Origin: Aquabacterium sp. OR-4
GTDB taxonomy: Bacteria; Pseudomonadota; Gammaproteobacteria; Burkholderiales; Burkholderiaceae_C
Assembly (NCBI RefSeq): GCF_025290835.2
Contig: NZ_JAOCQD020000002.1
Span: forward strand, 1,984,001 to 2,048,000
Reading direction: 5' to 3'
DNA length: 64,000 nucleotides
Shown: positions 60,967 to 64,000 of the stretch, piece by piece
How positions within the stretch are numbered: the stretch's first letter is position 1
Layout: every line of letters begins with the position of its first letter
The notes under the pieces: generated by a model
What the model was told of the DNA's origin: nothing
What the model saw: the letters and a program-made list of their open reading frames with translations, nothing else
The model's database searches: none
Made by a program: the position numbers and the translations under genes

Positions 60967-61329
60967 ATGCGCATCGACATGATCCAGCAGACCCTCGTTG
61001 AACTGAACGGCGCCACCGCCGACATCGAGGCCTCGGCGCTGATCTCCACCGACGGGCTGATGATGGCCTCGGCACTGCCGCAGGGCATGGACGAAGACCG
61101 TGTGGGCGCCATGTCGGCGGCCCTGCTGTCGCTGGGCGAGCGTGCGGCGCGCGAGCTGGCGCGTGGCGCGCTGCAGCGGGTGCTGATCCAGGGCGAGCGC
61201 GGCTACGTGATCATGAGCGCCTCGGGCACCGAGGCGGTGCTCACCGTGCTGGCCAAGCCGAACGCCAAGCTGGGCCTGATCTTCCTGGACATGCGGCGCG
61301 CCGCCGAGTCGCTGGCCCGTCTGGTGTGA
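60967..61329 (+). CDS. Roadblock/LC7 domain protein (MglB-like)
   Basis: A 120-residue single-domain protein. The sequence MIQQTLVELNGATADIEASALISTDGL and the glycine-rich IMSASGTEAVLTVLAKPNAKLGLIFLDM follow the Roadblock/LC7 fold pattern. In bacteria such proteins (MglB and relatives) act as GTPase regulators or dimeric scaffolds. No small GTPase is encoded in the visible part of the operon. The ATG at 60,967 has AGGGAG about 10 bases upstream. It is the first gene of a tightly packed operon, 1 base before the PAS gene. Confidence 0.85.
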   Translation: MRIDMIQQTLVELNGATADIEASALISTDGLMMASALPQGMDEDRVGAMSAALLSLGERAARELARGALQRVLIQGERGYVIMSASGTEAVLTVLAKPNAKLGLIFLDMRRAAESLARLV

Positions 61330-61330
61330 C

Positions 61331-61828
61331 ATGGCCCTGCCCGACATGCTGCCGCCCGCGCAGCCCGCCCAACAGCACAGCCTGCTGCACCACGACGGCA
61401 CCCGGCGCACGGTGTTCTGCACCGACGCCGAGGTGGCGTTTCCGGATGGCCACCTGATCGTCTCGCGGGTTGATACGGCCGGCCTCATCACCCATGCCAA
61501 CGATGCCTTCGTCGAGATGAGCGGCTACCTGCGCGAGCAGCTGCTGGGCGCGCCGCACCACATCCTGCGCCACCCCGACATGCCGCGCGCCGCCTTTGCC
61601 GACCTGTGGGCCACCGTGGGCGCCGGCCGCAAATGGCACGGCTATGTGAAGAACCTGCGTGGCGACGGCGCCTGCTACTGGGTGTATGCCACCGTGGTGC
61701 CCAATGTGCGCCAGGGCGTGGTGGCCGGCTACACCTCGGTGCGGCGCAAGCCCTCGCGCGCCAAGGTGGCCGAGTACACCGCGCTGTACGCGCAGATGCG
61801 CGCCGCCGAGCCGGGAGCCGCGGCATGA
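61331..61828 (+). CDS. PAS-domain protein (Aer-like sensor without output domain)
   Basis: A 165-residue protein that is essentially one PAS domain. ITHANDAFVEMSGYLREQLLG-like residues (52-72) and HILRHPDMPRAAFADLW (77-93) match the aerotaxis-type PAS, which binds FAD in Aer. No membrane segment, kinase or HAMP domain is present, so it must signal through partners. The stop overlaps the next ATG (ATGA), so translation is likely coupled. The ligand or cofactor is unknown. Confidence 0.87.
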   Translation: MALPDMLPPAQPAQQHSLLHHDGTRRTVFCTDAEVAFPDGHLIVSRVDTAGLITHANDAFVEMSGYLREQLLGAPHHILRHPDMPRAAFADLWATVGAGRKWHGYVKNLRGDGACYWVYATVVPNVRQGVVAGYTSVRRKPSRAKVAEYTALYAQMRAAEPGAAA

Positions 61829-62577
61829 CGCTGAACCTGCTGATCGCCCCCGACTTCGCGCCCGAGCGCTTTGGCGGCTGGCACATGCTGAACGCGCTGC
61901 TGCAGCAGCGCTCGGGCCTGCGCCTGCACCTGCTGATGCCGGCCTCGGCCCACGAGCAGGCCGAGCTGCTGGCTGCCGGCCAGGTCGACCTGGTCTACGC
62001 CAACCCCTTCGACGCCGCCGAGCTGATCCGCCAGCGCGGCTTCAGCGCCTTTGCGCGGCCGGTGGGCAAGGCCGACGAGATGCTCATCGCCGCCCAGGCC
62101 GGCTCGGCCCTGCGGCGCGTGGAAGACCTGCGCCCCGGCTGCCGCGTGGCCATGGCCGACCACCGCGACGTCAAGCTGATCGGCCTGCGCCTGCTCGAGG
62201 CCGCCGACCTGCACGAACCCGATCTGCAATGGCAGCTGTGCGACAGCCACCAGGCCGCGGCACGCCGCCTGATCAAGGGCGAGGCCGACGTGGCGTTTTT
62301 CCTGGCCGAGACCTTTCATGCGCTGTCGCGGCTCACCCGCAGCCAGCTGCAGGTGGTGATCGAAAGCGCGCTGCACGACATCACCCACGTGATGCTGGCC
62401 CACGCCCGGGTGGCCGAACAGGTGCCAACGCTGTGCGCCACGCTCACCGGTGTGGACAGCAGCCACAGCAGCGACCGCGAGGTGCTCGAGGCGCTGGGCA
62501 TGCCCGGCGGCTTTGAAGCCATGCAGGCCGAAGACGCCGAGTTCATGGTCGACCTGATGGACACGCTGCTCGACTGA
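61825..62577 (+). CDS. Cytoplasmic PhnD-like (phosphonate-binding-type) protein
   Basis: A 250-residue periplasmic-binding-protein fold of the PhnD/TAXI-like kind. NLLIAPDFAPERFGGWHMLNAL at the N-terminus, VDLVYANPFDAAELIRQRGF (residues 53-72) and GEADVAFFLAETFHALSRL (about 152-170) follow its two-lobe pattern. No signal peptide is present, so it probably works as an intracellular ligand sensor. The ATG at 61,825 overlaps the PAS stop; the longer frame upstream is the PAS shadow. The ligand is unknown. Confidence 0.8.
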   Translation: MTLNLLIAPDFAPERFGGWHMLNALLQQRSGLRLHLLMPASAHEQAELLAAGQVDLVYANPFDAAELIRQRGFSAFARPVGKADEMLIAAQAGSALRRVEDLRPGCRVAMADHRDVKLIGLRLLEAADLHEPDLQWQLCDSHQAAARRLIKGEADVAFFLAETFHALSRLTRSQLQVVIESALHDITHVMLAHARVAEQVPTLCATLTGVDSSHSSDREVLEALGMPGGFEAMQAEDAEFMVDLMDTLLD

Positions 62578-62597
62578 GCTGCCCGACCCCACCCGCC

Positions 62598-63203
62598 GTG
62601 ACCCCGATGTACCCCAGCGCCGACGACACGGCCGTGCGCCTGGCCTTTCGCAGCCTGTCGCGGCTGGTGCTGCGGCGCCCGCGCGACGCCGCGGCCCATG
62701 CCGCACGGCTGCGCGTGGCGCTGCAGATGCCCGGCGCCGAGCCGGCCCAGGGCGCGCTGGCCGACTGGCTGGTGGCCTGCCCCGACGCCCCGCTGGCCCA
62801 GCGCCGCGAAACCCTGGCCGCACTGCGCGCACGGCTGGGCAGCGCCCTGGCCCAGGCCTTTGCAGTGCATGTGGAGGGCCGGCGCCTGCCGCCCGCCAAC
62901 CCGCTGGCCACGCGCTGGAGCGTGCTGGCCGCCGCCTCGCTGGATGTGCCGCCGCGCGCCCTGCGCGGCAACTCCGACGACTCGCGCCTGCTCGCCGCCG
63001 CCGCGCTGCGCGCCTGGCGCCAGGGTGACATGGCCGCGCAGCAGGCCTTTCTGGACCATTGCCGGGTGTGCCACGACACCCTGGCGTTTTTGCTGGCGCG
63101 GCGCGAGATCCTGCGCAACGGCCTGCCGCTGCCCGCCGCCTGGCAGGCCACGCAGCACGCCATGCAGCCGCGCCAGGCCCACCCCCACAGGCCCGCCGCA
63201 TGA
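62598..63203 (+). CDS. Unrecognised 201-residue protein
   Basis: A helix-rich, arginine- and alanine-rich protein with no family I recognise and no signal peptide or membrane segment. It contains CRVCH (around residue 155), which resembles a haem-c site, but without export this is probably chance. The start may be the GTG at 62,598 or the ATG at 62,607. It follows the PhnD-like gene by 20 bases and overlaps the next gene (ATGA), so it belongs to the same operon. Confidence 0.7.
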   Translation: MTPMYPSADDTAVRLAFRSLSRLVLRRPRDAAAHAARLRVALQMPGAEPAQGALADWLVACPDAPLAQRRETLAALRARLGSALAQAFAVHVEGRRLPPANPLATRWSVLAAASLDVPPRALRGNSDDSRLLAAAALRAWRQGDMAAQQAFLDHCRVCHDTLAFLLARREILRNGLPLPAAWQATQHAMQPRQAHPHRPAA

Positions 63204-64000
63204 CCCCCTTGCCGCGCCACCGCGTGCTGATTGCCGGCATGACCCCGCAGACCGCCAGTGCGGTGGAGCTGATCGTGCGCGCGGTGTTCGGCGCGGTGAA
63301 CATCGTGCGCCACGACCGCACGCCCGGCCTGGGCGCCGCCAGCGTGGCGCTGCACGCCCGGCACGACGACCTGTGCGTGGTCGACCTGCTGGGCTTCGGC
63401 TGGGCGCGATGGTCGCCCCAGCACGAGCAGGCGCTGCGGCTCGATCTGCTGGGCTCGCGCCCGGCCGTGCTGCTGCTGCCCCCCGGCGGCGGCGGCTGGC
63501 CGCCGCACCTGGGCGACCATGCCACCGAACACTCGGACGGCCTGCCGGCCGGCGCGGCGGCCAGCGCGGCTGGCAGCGCGGCGGGCAGCGCGGGTGTCAC
63601 GCCGCGCACCGGCCCGCTGCGCGTGATGCTGGCCCACCCGGCCTCGATGGCGGCCATGCGCGCGGCGCTGCAGCGGGTGCGCGATGCCGGGCTGGCCAGC
63701 GGCGAAACGCGCGCCCGCGGCGATGCCACCGGCCGCGGCAGCGAGCCGCCGCCCCGCCGGCCCAGCCTGGCCGAGCGTGTGCGCGCCATGGTGCTGCCGG
63801 CCACGCCGGCCACCGGCCCGCAGGCGCCCGCGCGCGGCGCGCCCGCCAGCAGCGCAGCCGGGGCCGCCGCCGTGTCGGCAGCGCCACGCGCCGAGCGCCT
63901 GGCCGCCACCTCGGCCGCGCAGTGGCTCGACACCCAGCCGCCCGGCCCGGCCACCGAGCCGCCGCCGCTGCCCGTGGCCCGCCCCGCCCCCACGGCCGCC
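63200..64000 (+). CDS. Unrecognised protein, truncated by the window edge
   Basis: The frame opens at ATG 63,200, overlapping the previous stop, and stays open to the right edge (267 codons). The first 90 residues have alternating hydrophobic strands (VLIAGMTPQTASAVELIV, DDLCVVDLLGFGW, AVLLLPPGG) that resemble a degenerate receiver or Rossmann fold. After that the sequence is Ala/Pro/Arg-rich and probably disordered. The family is not recognised. It is the fifth gene of the Roadblock-PAS-PhnD operon. Confidence 0.65.
   Translation, partial: MTPLPRHRVLIAGMTPQTASAVELIVRAVFGAVNIVRHDRTPGLGAASVALHARHDDLCVVDLLGFGWARWSPQHEQALRLDLLGSRPAVLLLPPGGGGWPPHLGDHATEHSDGLPAGAAASAAGSAAGSAGVTPRTGPLRVMLAHPASMAAMRAALQRVRDAGLASGETRARGDATGRGSEPPPRRPSLAERVRAMVLPATPATGPQAPARGAPASSAAGAAAVSAAPRAERLAATSAAQWLDTQPPGPATEPPPLPVARPAPTAA

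Noticed and set aside
63060..63075. CxxCH haem-c-like motif in the 201-residue protein
   Set aside because: No signal peptide or membrane segment is present, so covalent haem attachment in the periplasm is unlikely.
61729..63993. A 754-codon open frame on the minus strand
   Set aside because: It is antisense to the Roadblock-PAS-PhnD operon, whose genes have overlaps, domains and a ribosome-binding sequence; the frame itself is Arg/Gly/Ala filler.

Overview
The window is high-GC DNA (about 70% in most lines counted by hand). It very probably comes from a betaproteobacterium of the order Burkholderiales, in or near the Leptothrix/Rubrivivax/Ideonella group. The gene order of the exosortase A (XrtA/PEP-CTERM) exopolysaccharide locus, the MaoC-Pta/FabI pair and the complete Liv transporter all suggest this. 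No rRNA, tRNA, CRISPR array, transposase or integrase was seen.

Positions 1-29,421 (minus strand) hold one nearly unbroken run of about 23 genes for making, exporting and tethering an extracellular polysaccharide. From its 5' end it encodes an OPX lipoprotein, a chain-length determinant, a tyrosine autokinase, a beta-barrel protein, an ATPase, a polysaccharide deacetylase, a FemAB-like protein, glycosyltransferases, XrtA fused to EpsI, a UDP-HexNAc dehydrogenase, an asparagine-synthase-like amidotransferase, a CapK-like adenylating enzyme, an O-ligase-like membrane protein, a Wzm/Wzt ABC transporter, an unfamiliar 642-residue protein, and further glycosyltransferases and a second deacetylase. 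Many start codons overlap the preceding stop, so long polycistronic transcription is likely.

Positions 29,422-36,385 hold a divergent ThiF-like/nitroreductase pair, a bidirectional terminator, one PEP-CTERM substrate protein with a very good sigma-54 promoter, and the TPR lipoprotein PrsT. Positions 36,386-43,408 hold a membrane-anchored beta-helix acyltransferase, then a plus-strand cassette: LolD-like ATPase, FtsX-like permease, LolA-like carrier, outer-membrane barrel, FemAB-like acyltransferase and a paired SMR transporter. GC content falls from about 70% to about 48% inside the nitroreductase gene near 31.3 kb and returns to flanking values inside a glycosyltransferase gene near 43.6-44.0 kb. 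This suggests an acquired or exchanged segment with its ends inside genes.

Positions 43,427-51,422 (minus) hold a UGT-like glycosyltransferase, the PrsR/PrsK two-component system, the initiating sugar transferase EpsB, and a FeeM-like N-acyl amino acid synthase fused to a PilZ domain. PrsK/PrsR with sigma-54 is the known regulator of PEP-CTERM genes, and the sigma-54 promoter at 32,667-32,682 is its likely target here.

Positions 51,646-64,000 hold a Nudix hydrolase and an MFS transporter, then livJHMGF with a sigma-70-like promoter and a large nested dyad, a bifunctional MaoC-phosphotransacetylase with FabI, and, running off the right edge, an operon of Roadblock/LC7, PAS and PhnD-like proteins with two unrecognised proteins. 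That last operon and the 36-43 kb cassette are the best candidates for undescribed systems.
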